From Gammaproteobacteria bacterium (GTDB taxonomy: Bacteria > Pseudomonadota > Gammaproteobacteria > Enterobacterales > Kangiellaceae), in the NCBI GenBank assembly GCA_013373375.1, contig JABXHY010000011.1, forward strand, positions 1 through 64,000: 64,000 bases of DNA, in the 5' to 3' direction. The notes under the pieces are model-generated. The model made no database searches. It was not told the origin of the DNA and saw nothing but the letters and a program-made list of their open reading frames with translations. Below, piece after piece: positions 26,887-36,740 of this stretch (position 1 is the first letter of the stretch; every line of letters starts with the position of its first letter). The position numbers and the translations under genes were made by a program.

Positions 26887-28836
26887 ATGATGTTAGTCAA
26901 CAAATTGAAGAGATTGACGCTTTTATTCGTTGCCATCGCTAGCCTTAGCGTAGTAGCGGCTGAAAAAAAGTACACAGTGAAAGATTTTGCAAAACGCTAC
27001 GAATATACCGGTGCAGCCTTATCTCCTGACGGTAAATATGTCGCCTTTGTGGTTCCAGATGGTACGACCTCTCAAGGTTACATAAAAAACAAAATTGCAG
27101 TTCTTGATTTAGAAACTAGAAAGCCAACCACGGTTGCTGCAGTGCCAGGAGACCAAACTGCACTTAATGTAATGTGGCTGAACGATAATCGTTTTATGTT
27201 TAGAGCAGGGCTTCAGTTAGGTTATGACGCTCAACCAAAATTAGAAGCGGATTTTTATGCGATGGACGCCGATGGTGGCGACCGAAAAATTATTTATGGT
27301 CCCGGTGTTGAGGCACAAGCCAGTAAAGCGAGCCGAGTAGTAAGAGATTCAGTTGGTGGATATGTGGCCGATGTGATGTACGACGATGACAAACACATCA
27401 TTGTGGCAAAGTTTACTGGAGAATTGGTTAAGCTAAACATTTATACAGGAGCCCAATATCCAGTTGATCGTTTGCCTCCAAATGCTCGTGGTGCAGTCTT
27501 GGACAAAAACGGCCAACCTTTGTACGCATCTGGTCAAAGTGACTACAACGACACCATCGTGTATAAAAAAGGTAATGATGGTTGGGAAAGAGTTGCTGAG
27601 TTTAAGCAGACCGAAAATGCATGGACACCACTAGCTGTCCACGAGGACGGAGAAAGAGTCTACGTTTCGTCGGAAAAGATGGGTAAAACCACTGCACTAG
27701 CAATTTGGAACCCAAAAAACGATAAAACAGAATTGGTGTACAGCCATCCATTTGTCGACCATAGTCGAATTTGGAGTCAAGATGGGCGAACTTTATTGGG
27801 CGTAGAAGCTGAACCTGGCTATCTTGAATATAAAATGCTGAATACTGAACATAAAGACGGGAAAGTATGGAAAATTTTGACCGATAGTTTTCCAAAGTAT
27901 CGTATTAATGTTTTAGATATCACTACCGACGGAGATTTGGCTCTATTTCAACTATCAGACGCTACTAATCCGGGCGACTATTATTTATTTGATATGAAGT
28001 CGAAAAAAGCTGAGTTCTTAGTGTCTCAGGCCAGTTGGTTAGATCCAAATGATATGGCAGATAAAAAACCAATTGAATATAAAACTCGGGATGGCTTAAC
28101 AGTCAGAGGATATCTAACCCTTCCAAAAGGAAAAGAAGCGAAAAATTTGCCTTTAGTTGTACAAGTCCATGGTGGTCCTCACGGTCCTCGTGATCAATAT
28201 GCTTTCGAACCTGATGTGCAGTGGATGGCTTATAACGGATATGCTGTGTTACAAGTTAATTACCGAGGTTCCGGCGGTTACGGTAAGGCATTTGAGAGAA
28301 TGGGCCATCGCAAGTGGGGGCGTGAAATGCAGGACGACGTGACTGACGCCACTAAGTGGGCGATTGACCAAGGTATAGCGGATAAAGATCGTGTTTGTAT
28401 CGCTGGAGCTAGCTATGGTGGATACGCAACCAGTATGGGGTTGGTTCGTGAACCAGAGCTATACCAATGTGGTATTGGCGGCGTTGGTGTATACGACCTT
28501 ACATTAATGTATGAAAAAGGCGATATTCAAAGAAGAACGTCTGGTGAAAAATACTTACAAATGGTGTTAGGTGAAAATGAGAAAGAATTAAAAGCAAACT
28601 CTGCCGTTTATAATGCTGATAAAATTACCAAGCCAGTATTCTTATGGCAAGGAGCTCAAGACGAACGTGTGCCAGACGCTCATTACTATGCATTTGCAGA
28701 AGCATTAAAGAAAGCCGGTAAAGAAGTCGAGCTTCTAATTAAGGATGATGAGGGCCATGGATTTGTCGAAGCTGAAAATAGAGAAGAGCTTTTTAGTAAA
28801 ATGCTCGCATTCCTAGACAAACATATTGGTAAATAA
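26887..28836 (+). CDS. Secreted S9-family prolyl oligopeptidase-like peptidase
   Basis: The 649 residues have a signal peptide (about 1-25, 'SLSVVAAEKK'), an N-terminal PD40-like beta-propeller (about 40-380) and a C-terminal alpha/beta hydrolase. The catalytic triad is Ser509 ('GASYGGYATS'), Asp592 ('GAQDERVP') and His624 ('DEGHGF'), as in acylaminoacyl/dipeptidyl peptidases (S9). The ATG at 26887 (or 26890) follows AAAGGAC. Exported, it would cleave short peptides in the periplasm, which fits the nearby TonB receptor. A strong terminator follows. Confidence 0.92.
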   Translation: MMLVNKLKRLTLLFVAIASLSVVAAEKKYTVKDFAKRYEYTGAALSPDGKYVAFVVPDGTTSQGYIKNKIAVLDLETRKPTTVAAVPGDQTALNVMWLNDNRFMFRAGLQLGYDAQPKLEADFYAMDADGGDRKIIYGPGVEAQASKASRVVRDSVGGYVADVMYDDDKHIIVAKFTGELVKLNIYTGAQYPVDRLPPNARGAVLDKNGQPLYASGQSDYNDTIVYKKGNDGWERVAEFKQTENAWTPLAVHEDGERVYVSSEKMGKTTALAIWNPKNDKTELVYSHPFVDHSRIWSQDGRTLLGVEAEPGYLEYKMLNTEHKDGKVWKILTDSFPKYRINVLDITTDGDLALFQLSDATNPGDYYLFDMKSKKAEFLVSQASWLDPNDMADKKPIEYKTRDGLTVRGYLTLPKGKEAKNLPLVVQVHGGPHGPRDQYAFEPDVQWMAYNGYAVLQVNYRGSGGYGKAFERMGHRKWGREMQDDVTDATKWAIDQGIADKDRVCIAGASYGGYATSMGLVREPELYQCGIGGVGVYDLTLMYEKGDIQRRTSGEKYLQMVLGENEKELKANSAVYNADKITKPVFLWQGAQDERVPDAHYYAFAEALKKAGKEVELLIKDDEGHGFVEAENREELFSKMLAFLDKHIGK

Positions 28837-28853
28837 ACTTTTTTTATTAAACT

Positions 28854-28877
28854 AAAAGGGCCTTAGGGCCCTTTTTT
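28854..28877 (+). terminator. S9 peptidase gene terminator
   Basis: A 9-bp stem (28854-28862 with 28867-28875), GC core GGGCC/GGCCC and a T run to 28877, 17 bases after the stop. Confidence 0.85.
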
Positions 28878-28950
28878 ATTGCCAAAAAAATTTGCGTATT
28901 TCAATAGAATCCATATCATGGGGGCACTTTAATCAATTTATGACTGTAAC

Positions 28951-30162
28951 ATGGAAAACCAACAAGAAATGAACTCAGAGTTATTGCCTGAGCTGCACCC
29001 TGAGCTAAATCCTATTAGAGAATTATTACAAAATCAGAAAGCCAAACAAGCTGAATCTGACCTCAAGTCGATACTGAAAGCTGAGCCCGATAACGTTCCT
29101 GCGCTAAGACTTCTAGCGGTAGCTTATAAAAATCAAAAGAAACTCGATAAATTTTTGAAAACGCTTAAGAAAACGTATGAATGCTCCCAAGATATTTCCG
29201 ACTTTGAACTTTATGTATTTGAGTTACTTAAGTCCAAAGCATTTAGTGAGGCTACAGTTTTAAAACAAAAAGCGATGACAAGTCCTGATTATAAAAATCA
29301 GTTACTTAAATTAATTCGTGATGAAAATGTAATTGCAGTTAACAATCATAATTTCTATTTAAGCTATACATTAAATGAAATTAAAAAATTGCTCGATAAC
29401 CAAGCGGCTAAGCTCGGTCCGCTTTCTGACGAGCAGAAAGCAAGAATTCGTTGGTTCAATGATAATTTATTTAATACAAAAGCGTATCAAAGCGAATTAA
29501 AAAGCTTTTTACATCGCCCCAGTTATATTTTTTATCCTGGGCTTGAGCAGGCACCTTACACTGAGCTCGAATCTGTCATCAAAGTAGATAATTATCAAGA
29601 TGCTTTGGAGTCAATTAGAAAAGAAGCTCTCAAGCTACTTAACTCGAATGAGGTTGAGCCTTACATAAGCCAAACTGCCACTCCGCCGAAAGAATTACTA
29701 GGTCTCAAGGGCAGTTTGAATTGGTCAAGCCTGACAATTCTTGAAGGCGGACAATTGAAATTAGCAGAAGGGAATGCATTAGTAGACTTAGTTAATGATC
29801 TGTTCGATGTAGCTGACTGCAAACCCTTAGCTCCTGAAATGATGCTTTCGGTATTACAGCCTGGGACTCATATTGCTCCTCACCATGGTCTTACCAATTT
29901 GAAACAAACCTTGCATATTCCAATTACCATTCCAGAAGGCAATGTGAAAATAAAAGTTTGTGGTATGGAGAAGGAGTGGCAACTCGATAAGCCTTTGGTT
30001 TTTGATGATAGCTTCTTGCATGAGGCGTGGAATAAGTCGAATGAGGCAAGAGTAGTGCTAATTGTTGATATTTGGCATCCTGACTTAACCGAACAAGAAA
30101 GAGTCTTTTTATCGATGGCAATGCCAGTGCTTGATCAATGGCACAAGGCGACTCAACTATAA
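28951..30162 (+). CDS. Aspartyl/asparaginyl beta-hydroxylase domain protein
   Basis: The 403 residues have an N-terminal TPR-like helical half and a C-terminal aspartyl/asparaginyl hydroxylase domain. By alignment with animal AspH the iron ligands are His322 ('LHIPI') and His357 ('FDDSFLHEAWN'), with Arg367 for 2-oxoglutarate and 'VDIWHPDL' at the end of the core. AspH enzymes use two His only, and that holds here. No clear SD precedes the ATG at 28951. It lies six bases before the next oxygenase gene. The substrate is unknown and may be a protein. Confidence 0.85.
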   Translation: MENQQEMNSELLPELHPELNPIRELLQNQKAKQAESDLKSILKAEPDNVPALRLLAVAYKNQKKLDKFLKTLKKTYECSQDISDFELYVFELLKSKAFSEATVLKQKAMTSPDYKNQLLKLIRDENVIAVNNHNFYLSYTLNEIKKLLDNQAAKLGPLSDEQKARIRWFNDNLFNTKAYQSELKSFLHRPSYIFYPGLEQAPYTELESVIKVDNYQDALESIRKEALKLLNSNEVEPYISQTATPPKELLGLKGSLNWSSLTILEGGQLKLAEGNALVDLVNDLFDVADCKPLAPEMMLSVLQPGTHIAPHHGLTNLKQTLHIPITIPEGNVKIKVCGMEKEWQLDKPLVFDDSFLHEAWNKSNEARVVLIVDIWHPDLTEQERVFLSMAMPVLDQWHKATQL

Positions 30163-30168
30163 AGCGCC

Positions 30169-30879
30169 ATGGTTTTGGTGAATCAAAGTTTACGCATAAA
30201 TGAGTTATCGGCTCTATTAAAAGCTGAAGGCAGAATTCGAGTGCCTCAGTTTTTAGTAACCGATTTTGCTATAGCGCTTCAACAGTCAATGGCAAACTCA
30301 ACTCCGTGGGAGCTCGCTTATTACGATCAACTTGATGATCGGCCTAAAAAATTATTGCCTGAAGAGTATCAGCAAAAAAAATTGGACTGGAATGAATTCC
30401 TGACCAGTCGCGTCTACCCGAAAGATGCCCAATACGGATTTATCTATGAAAGTTATATGATAGTCACAGCTTATCTGGAAGGTCGTGACAAAGGTCATCC
30501 ACTTCATGGTTTTTTAGAGTTTTTGAATCATCCATCGACATTAAATTTATTCAGGAAAATGACCGGCTCCGACGCTATTGTGAAAATAGACGCGCAGGCA
30601 ACGCATTATCGTGGGGGACACTTTTTAAGACAGCACAATGACTCAGACTCGGGTAAGGGGCGATTGTTTGCGTATGTTCTAAACTTATGTCCGCAGTGGT
30701 CGGCAGACTTTGGAGGCCTTTTGCATTTTGTGAAACATAACGAAGTTGTCGATACTTATGTTCCAAGCTTTAATACCTTAAATATTTTTTCTGTACCTCA
30801 AGAACACTTTGTATCGCCCGTGGCTACTTTCTGCACTGAGGGACGCTATAGTATTACGGGTTGGATGTACTCAAAATAA
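30169..30879 (+). CDS. Prolyl hydroxylase-like 2OG-Fe(II) oxygenase (Tpa1/OGFOD1-type)
   Basis: The 236 residues carry the triad His156-x-Asp158 ('LRQHNDSDSG') and His213 ('PQEHFVSPV') with Arg226 as 2-oxoglutarate anchor ('GRYSITGW'). The surrounding pattern resembles the Tpa1/OGFOD1-like prolyl hydroxylases, which in eukaryotes act on a ribosomal protein; such a role here is not shown. It is cotranscribed with the AspH-like gene (six-base gap). The opposite-strand gene at 30973 converges on it. Confidence 0.78.
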   Translation: MVLVNQSLRINELSALLKAEGRIRVPQFLVTDFAIALQQSMANSTPWELAYYDQLDDRPKKLLPEEYQQKKLDWNEFLTSRVYPKDAQYGFIYESYMIVTAYLEGRDKGHPLHGFLEFLNHPSTLNLFRKMTGSDAIVKIDAQATHYRGGHFLRQHNDSDSGKGRLFAYVLNLCPQWSADFGGLLHFVKHNEVVDTYVPSFNTLNIFSVPQEHFVSPVATFCTEGRYSITGWMYSK

Positions 30880-30972
30880 AGTCGTTCTGACTTACGCTTC
30901 TCGACTCAATTAATCAATGAAGCACAATTTCCTCGAGGTTTACTCGAAGCTCTTCAGCGAGTTCCGTCTGAG

Positions 30973-31656
30973 TTAGTGGAACATCCATTGCCATACAATC
31001 GCATGATTCAGGCTTAGAACTTCGGCGTAGGGTAAAAACTGGTACTTATCAGATTCAAGCTTTGGTAGAAGGGCGATCATATTTTTTTTAAGTTGCACTG
31101 TCATTGCATCTGCAATAACGATATTACCTACCTCAGCTGAAAGGATTTTTGAGTCAAATTTTGGATACAGAGCTGAAGAATTCAGGGCAAAATCATCCAA
31201 TAACACCTGATTCATTAATACAGCTTCTGCAGTTGCTCCTTTGTCATTTGGGCCACTCATTACCGCAAGTGGTAAATTCGTTTTTTTATGCAAATATGCC
31301 GAGTACCTAAGTAGCTCAAGTGTTTTTTGATTAACGGTATCTGTGAATTCATATTCAGGTGCTTTTTTCTTTCTTCCAGCCCCAACAACGATAATTTGTG
31401 GAATATCTTCAGTCGAATAATTACTCGCGTGCATTTGTTTAATTTCGTACAGGCTCGGAGGCTCATTTTCCGGTAGCAGGGCAGCTAATGATTGACTGAT
31501 AGATGGCGTACTAAACGCATAGAGGCTCGTTGCCGAAATGATTAAAAGTGATCGAGCGGTACGTCGGTATGACTTCCAGATTACCCACGCGACTAATGCT
31601 AAAAACAAATTTAGCCCTGGAGGTAATAGCAAAGAGCCGACGATTTCTTCGAACAT
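30973..31656 (-). CDS. ElyC/SanA/YdcF-like membrane protein (DUF218), divergent
   Basis: The 227 residues have two N-terminal membrane segments (about 5-27 and 35-55) and a DUF218-type domain beginning 'IPQIIVVGAG'. ElyC of E. coli affects peptidoglycan and lipid carrier metabolism. Usual family motifs are weakened: the Gly-rich strand reads 'VMSGPNDKG', and the conserved Ser/Thr/Asn region is replaced near residues 165-180. It may be functionally diverged. It is divergent from leuS. Confidence 0.65.
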   Translation of the reverse strand: MFEEIVGSLLLPPGLNLFLALVAWVIWKSYRRTARSLLIISATSLYAFSTPSISQSLAALLPENEPPSLYEIKQMHASNYSTEDIPQIIVVGAGRKKKAPEYEFTDTVNQKTLELLRYSAYLHKKTNLPLAVMSGPNDKGATAEAVLMNQVLLDDFALNSSALYPKFDSKILSAEVGNIVIADAMTVQLKKNMIALLPKLESDKYQFLPYAEVLSLNHAIVWQWMFH

Positions 31657-31689
31657 AGCTTAAATCCTTGCGTTGAGCGGCTGTTGAGG

Positions 31690-31719
31690 TTGTTGCTTAA
31701 CAGCTTGCTGCGGTATCAT
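31690..31719 (+). promoter_or_regulatory. Candidate leuS promoter
   Basis: TTGTTG at 31690-31695 and TATCAT at 31714-31719 with an 18-base spacer, in the divergent gap, about 110 bases before the leuS start. Confidence 0.35.
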
Positions 31720-31828
31720 TCGGGTTCTATTTAAAGCACGAATTGTAAAGCATTCTTGAAGCCGAATGAAATTATTCACTTACGCTGAGAGAACTCGCTA
31801 TAGAGTCCCACTGGAGAGAACTGAGAAG

Positions 31829-34411
31829 ATGCAGGAACAGTACAGTCCGCAGCAGGTTGAACTAAACGTTCAAGCCTATTGGCAAAAAAATCAAGTATTT
31901 AAAGCTATTAAAGACGCCAGTCGGGAAAAATACTATTGCCTTTCAATGCTGCCATATCCTTCAGGTCGATTACATATGGGGCACGTTCGCAACTACACCA
32001 TTGGTGATGTTATCTCAAGGTTTAAGCGGATGCAGGGCTTTAATGTTCTTCAGCCGATGGGTTGGGATGCATTTGGTCTTCCTGCAGAAAATGCTGCAAT
32101 TAAAAACAAAGCACAACCGGCCGATTGGACTCGCGAAAATATTGCTTACATGAAAAAGCAATTAGAAAGTCTTGGATTTGCTTATGACTGGGATCGTGAA
32201 GTAACCACTTGTGAGCCATCCTATTACAAGTGGGAGCAGTGGTTTTTCACGCAACTGGTGGAAAAAGGTTTAGCTTACAAAAAGCAATCCCAGGTCAACT
32301 GGTGCCCAAATGACGAAACGGTTCTTGCGAATGAGCAAGTGCACGACGGATGCTGCTGGCGATGTGATACCCCTGTTGTTAAAAAGGACATCGAGCAATG
32401 GTTTATTCGTATCACTGAATACGCAGAAGAACTGTTGAACAGCATTGATGGATTAGATGGTTGGCCAGATAGCGTTAAAACTATGCAAAGAAACTGGATT
32501 GGCCGTTCTGAAGGCGTCAACATGTCGTTTCAGGTCTTTGGAAGTGAAGACAAGATCGATATTTACACCACTCGACCAGATACTTTGATGGGCGTGACTT
32601 ATCTCGCCGTAGCGGCGCAACATCCACTAGCACTAAAAGCAGCGGATTCTAATCCCGAATTAACTGCATTTATTGCCGAGTGTAACCGCACGTCGACTGC
32701 TGAAGCAGATGTTGCGACCATGGAAAAAAAGGGAATGAAAACAGGCATCAAAGCAATTCATCCAGTAACGGGTGACGAAGTAGATGTTTGGGTTGCAAAC
32801 TTTGTTTTGATGGATTACGGCTCGGGAGCCGTTATGGCAGTTCCAGGTCATGATCAACGTGATTGGGAGTTCGCTCATAAATATGATATCGCCATAAAGC
32901 AGGTCATCGAGCCATTGTCGGAAAGTGAGTCAACTTGCGATTTATCAAAAGAAGCCTTCGTTGAAAAAGGAAAATTGATTAACTCTGGTGAGTTTGATGG
33001 ACTTACTTCTGAGCAAGCTCTGAATGAAATTGCAAACTGGTTAGAAGCTAAGGGCTTGGGCAGTAAGCAAGTCAATTATCGATTGCGTGATTGGGGGGTA
33101 TCGCGTCAGCGGTATTGGGGGGCTCCGATACCGATGGTAAAACTTGATAGTGGTGAAATGGTTACCGCTAAAGAGTTTCCTGTGGAGTTACCAACGGATT
33201 TAGTGCTTGAAGGTGCTACTTCTCCACTATTAACTCACGAGAAATTTTTACAAACTCAGGTTGACGGAAAGCCGGGGCGTCGCGAAACCGATACATTTGA
33301 TACCTTTATGGAGTCTAGTTGGTATTATGCTCGCTACACGACTCCTGATTCTGACGATGCAATGCTCGAGTCAGAGGAAGCTAATTACTGGTTGCCGGTC
33401 GATCAGTATATCGGTGGAATCGAGCACGCAACGATGCATCTTTTATACTTTAGGTTTTTCCATAAGTTAATGCGAGATGCGGGGCTAGTGAACAGCGATG
33501 AGCCAGCCAAAAGGTTGCTCACACAAGGTATGGTGTTGTCAGAAACTTTTTATCGCATCGAAAATGGTGCAAAAATTTATTTTTCACCTGAAGAAGTTGA
33601 TGTCGAGAAAGATGATAAAGGAAAAGTCACTCGCGCTTATTTGAAGTCGACAAAAGAAGATATCCAGTTAGGCGGTATGGAAAAAATGTCTAAGTCGAAG
33701 CTCAATGGCGTCGATCCTCAACATTTAATAGACCAATATGGTGCTGATACAGCACGCTTATATACGATGTTCGCAGCGCCTCCTGAGCAGTCACTCGAGT
33801 GGCGTGAAGATGGTGTGCAAGGGGCTTATAAATTTTTGCGTAGAGTGTGGAAGCTAGTATTCGATCACTTAAATAATGGTGATGCAGAAGAGCTGGATAT
33901 TAACTCTCTAAACGGCGAACAAAAACAAATTCGCCGTAAAACTCATGAAACCATTCAGAAAGTAACTGATGATATCGAGCGGCGCTATACTTTCAATACC
34001 GCAATAGCAGCTGTGATGGAACTGTGTAATACACTTGGTCGTGCCGAACAATCGAGTGCACAAGATAAAGCAGTGGTAAGAGAAGGGCTTCAAGCTGTCG
34101 TGTTATTGCTGAGTCCGATTACTCCGCATATTTGTCATGAACTTTGGCAGGTTATAGGCGATGGTACTCCTGTAATTGATGTACCCTGGCCAAAGTTTGA
34201 TGCGAGTGCGCTTCAGCAGGACGAGGTTGAGCTAGTGGTTCAAGTTAATGGGAAATTAAGAGCCAAAATTACCGTGGCGAAAGATTTAGCCAAAGATAAA
34301 GTCGAAAGTATTGCTCTTGCGGAAGAGAATGTTCAACGGTTTACTGAAGGGAAAACAGTTAGAAAAGTGATTGTTGTACCTGGTAAGCTGGTGAATATAG
34401 TCGTGAGCTAG
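31829..34411 (+). CDS. leuS: Leucyl-tRNA synthetase
   Basis: LeuS charges tRNA-Leu and proofreads with its CP1 editing domain. From the ATG at 31829 the protein is 860 residues, exactly the E. coli length, starting '[11 protein letters not shown]'. The HIGH signature is 'HMGH' at 49-52 and KMSKS is at 619-623. The frame extends 21 codons upstream to 31766, but that part has no counterpart in the family. It heads the leuS-lptE-holA-nadD-rsfS-rlmH-mrdA-mrdB run. Confidence 0.97.
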   Translation: MQEQYSPQQVELNVQAYWQKNQVFKAIKDASREKYYCLSMLPYPSGRLHMGHVRNYTIGDVISRFKRMQGFNVLQPMGWDAFGLPAENAAIKNKAQPADWTRENIAYMKKQLESLGFAYDWDREVTTCEPSYYKWEQWFFTQLVEKGLAYKKQSQVNWCPNDETVLANEQVHDGCCWRCDTPVVKKDIEQWFIRITEYAEELLNSIDGLDGWPDSVKTMQRNWIGRSEGVNMSFQVFGSEDKIDIYTTRPDTLMGVTYLAVAAQHPLALKAADSNPELTAFIAECNRTSTAEADVATMEKKGMKTGIKAIHPVTGDEVDVWVANFVLMDYGSGAVMAVPGHDQRDWEFAHKYDIAIKQVIEPLSESESTCDLSKEAFVEKGKLINSGEFDGLTSEQALNEIANWLEAKGLGSKQVNYRLRDWGVSRQRYWGAPIPMVKLDSGEMVTAKEFPVELPTDLVLEGATSPLLTHEKFLQTQVDGKPGRRETDTFDTFMESSWYYARYTTPDSDDAMLESEEANYWLPVDQYIGGIEHATMHLLYFRFFHKLMRDAGLVNSDEPAKRLLTQGMVLSETFYRIENGAKIYFSPEEVDVEKDDKGKVTRAYLKSTKEDIQLGGMEKMSKSKLNGVDPQHLIDQYGADTARLYTMFAAPPEQSLEWREDGVQGAYKFLRRVWKLVFDHLNNGDAEELDINSLNGEQKQIRRKTHETIQKVTDDIERRYTFNTAIAAVMELCNTLGRAEQSSAQDKAVVREGLQAVVLLLSPITPHICHELWQVIGDGTPVIDVPWPKFDASALQQDEVELVVQVNGKLRAKITVAKDLAKDKVESIALAEENVQRFTEGKTVRKVIVVPGKLVNIVVS

Positions 34412-34426
34412 CGAAGACAGAATTAA

Positions 34427-35029
34427 ATGAATACTTTCAATTTCACTTTCGATCAAAACATCAAACGGTTAAGAGTATTTAACTTACTGGTTCAGTTTCG
34501 AACATTAATTTCGATGATGACTTTTTTCGTTTTGAGTGGTTGTGGATTTCATCTGAAAGGTTCTGTTGAGCAGTCGACGTTACCTCAAATAAAATTACAA
34601 GTTATCGCTCCAGACTTTTTGTTGTTCAGTCGATTAGAGCTGGAGCGACAACTTGGTTTGGCAGGAGCTGATGTTTCTTCGGTTTCGCCTGAGCTTACCG
34701 TTTATCTTATTGACGAAAATGTGCGTCGACGTGCGCTGACAAGAGATGAGAATGGTCGTCCAACCGAGTTTGAGTTGCGACTGAAAGTAGAGTATTCAGT
34801 TAATTTTAAAAGTAACAACGCTGAGCGAAATGCATTAGACAATGCAGCGTCCATATCGACAAAGCCTCAGACGAATCAACGCTTCTCATTGTCGCAAACC
34901 GGAACCTTTATCTATAACAATCGTTTGTTGCTCGCGGCAGAGGCGAGAGAAAGAGAAATTATCAAGCAACTTCGTGAACAATTGATGATGGATCTTATTC
35001 ATCATCTCAATCAACTGGTAGAGGCGTAA
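34427..35029 (+). CDS. lptE: LPS assembly lipoprotein LptE
   Basis: LptE plugs the LptD barrel and helps insert LPS in the outer membrane. The lipobox 'LSGC' puts the acylated Cys at residue 39 from the first ATG, followed by 'GFHLKG', a family hallmark. The N-terminal region is long for a signal peptide; ATG codons at residues 30-31 are too close to the lipobox, so the first ATG is kept. It lies between leuS and holA as in most gammaproteobacteria. Confidence 0.92.
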   Translation: MNTFNFTFDQNIKRLRVFNLLVQFRTLISMMTFFVLSGCGFHLKGSVEQSTLPQIKLQVIAPDFLLFSRLELERQLGLAGADVSSVSPELTVYLIDENVRRRALTRDENGRPTEFELRLKVEYSVNFKSNNAERNALDNAASISTKPQTNQRFSLSQTGTFIYNNRLLLAAEAREREIIKQLREQLMMDLIHHLNQLVEA

Positions 35030-35031
35030 TT

Positions 35032-36054
35032 GTGCCGATAAAGCCAGAACAATTGTCTAAACATTTAAAGCCTTTACTGCCCTGTTATTTAATTACTGGC
35101 GATGAATATTTACTCATAATGGAAGCCCAAGACGCCATACGTAGTGCAGCAAAAGAGCAAGGCTTTACCGAGCGTCAGGTTCATGAAGTCAATAAGCAAT
35201 TCAGTTTTAACGAATTATCAGCAGATGCCAATAATATGAGTTTGTTTGCTGAAAAAAGAATAATTGAATTACGTTTTGAAAAATTACCGGATAAAGATCA
35301 GCAAAAGTCGCTTGATGAGTTAACAGCTAACTCGCCTGAAGATACGGTTTGGTTGATTACTTGCCCTAAAATGGATAAGCGTAAACTGTCCGTAAAATGG
35401 GTAAAAAATATTGAAATAAACGGATGTGTTGTTCAGGTGTGGCCCATAGCCAGCTACCAACTCACTCAATGGCTAAGCCAACGAGCTGCCTCCGCTGGAG
35501 TAAAATTAACATCAGGTGCATTGCAATTTTTAGCCGACAGTTGCGAAGGCAACTTATTAGCAGCAAAACAAGATTTAGAAAAACTACAATTAATTCGAAG
35601 TGATCAACCGCTTGATGTTTCAGAGTTAAAAGAAGCCATTTCTAATAATGCGCGCTTTAACGTTTTTGAGTTAATTGATACTGCACTAGCAGGACATGTT
35701 CAAAAAGCAAACGTCATGTTGTCGCAGTTAAAGCAAGAAGGTGTGGTTCCAGTAATTGTTATTGCGACACTTTACCGCGAATGCAAAACGCTATTCAGTA
35801 TGTCGAGTGAAGTTTCAAAAGGAAAAAGTGTCACGGACGTTGTTCGTGAATATAGAGTCTGGAGCAATCGAACTCGACTGATCTCTCAAGCATTAAACAA
35901 AGTTCCCTCGGCTGTATGGCAGCGATTGGTGAGTCGGTGTGCTCATCTTGATAAAGTTGCGAAGGGACAGGAAGAAGGCAATGTTTGGGACGAACTTATG
36001 ACTTGCCTGTTGTTAATGGGAGGAACACCCTTATGGCGCAAAGTCTTGAGCTAG
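35032..36054 (+). CDS. holA: DNA polymerase III subunit delta
   Basis: The delta subunit opens the beta clamp within the clamp loader. The 340 residues match the family: an N-terminal AAA+-like part with 'YLITGDEYLLIMEAQDAIR' and a C-terminal helical collar domain. The start is a GTG at 35032, two bases after the lptE stop, with AGAGG upstream. Confidence 0.93.
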   Translation: MPIKPEQLSKHLKPLLPCYLITGDEYLLIMEAQDAIRSAAKEQGFTERQVHEVNKQFSFNELSADANNMSLFAEKRIIELRFEKLPDKDQQKSLDELTANSPEDTVWLITCPKMDKRKLSVKWVKNIEINGCVVQVWPIASYQLTQWLSQRAASAGVKLTSGALQFLADSCEGNLLAAKQDLEKLQLIRSDQPLDVSELKEAISNNARFNVFELIDTALAGHVQKANVMLSQLKQEGVVPVIVIATLYRECKTLFSMSSEVSKGKSVTDVVREYRVWSNRTRLISQALNKVPSAVWQRLVSRCAHLDKVAKGQEEGNVWDELMTCLLLMGGTPLWRKVLS

Positions 36055-36066
36055 GTTTTATAAACT

Positions 36067-36729
36067 GTGGTAAGTAACTCCGAAAGACAAACCATAGCTA
36101 TAGTCGGTGGGACATTTGATCCGGTGCATTTTGGACATCTTCGTCTATCCGAAGAGTTGGCTGAAGCTCTACATTGCTATAGTAATAAACTGAGTGTTCG
36201 CTTGATGGTGGTATCTCAACCGCCTCATCGAAGTCAGCCCGTTGTGGCTGCGAATAAGCGAGCGGAAATGGTCAAACTTGCGATAAGCGATTCTGAAACT
36301 CTAGAAGTTGATGAAAGAGAAATTAACCGTGATGGGGTTTCATTTAGCTATTTGTCGATAGAAGAGTTGGCTGCTGAGTACCCTGATGCTCGTCTCATTT
36401 GGGTGCTGGGAGACGATGCGTTTGAGGGGTTGGATAAATGGAGAAACTGGCAGGCAATTTGTAAAGCCGTTTCATTTATTGTGGTTGCTAGACCGGGAGC
36501 GAGAAGACACAGGCTCAATGCAGAAGTGGGGAAAGTATTAACGGAATCCACAAGTATCGAGCAATTGATGGAAAAGTCATTTGGATCATTTTTCAGGTAC
36601 TCTGGACCAAATCTCGATATTTCATCGACACAAATACGAGAATTATTGCAGCAAAAGCGCTCTTGTCGTTTTTTACTGCCGGATTCTGTCATAGAATACA
36701 TACAGCAATATCGATTGTACGAAAACTAA
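36067..36729 (+). CDS. nadD: Nicotinate-nucleotide adenylyltransferase
   Basis: NadD adenylates nicotinate mononucleotide in NAD synthesis. The nucleotidyltransferase motif 'GGTFDPVHFGHL' is near residue 14 and 'SSTQIRELL' near residue 195. The start is a GTG at 36067. It lies 12 bases after holA and 11 before rsfS. Confidence 0.95.
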   Translation: MVSNSERQTIAIVGGTFDPVHFGHLRLSEELAEALHCYSNKLSVRLMVVSQPPHRSQPVVAANKRAEMVKLAISDSETLEVDEREINRDGVSFSYLSIEELAAEYPDARLIWVLGDDAFEGLDKWRNWQAICKAVSFIVVARPGARRHRLNAEVGKVLTESTSIEQLMEKSFGSFFRYSGPNLDISSTQIRELLQQKRSCRFLLPDSVIEYIQQYRLYEN

Positions 36730-36740
36730 CAGGATAATGA

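Noticed and set aside
30913-30987. Short minus-strand frame after the ElyC-like gene with an HTH-like run 'LTQTELAEELRVN'
   Set aside because: Only 24 codons, starts inside the ElyC-like gene in another frame, and that gene already ends at a natural family-like C-terminus; no evidence for a frameshift.
36348-36701. 117-codon frame opposite nadD
   Set aside because: Shadow of nadD; no SD, no domain.
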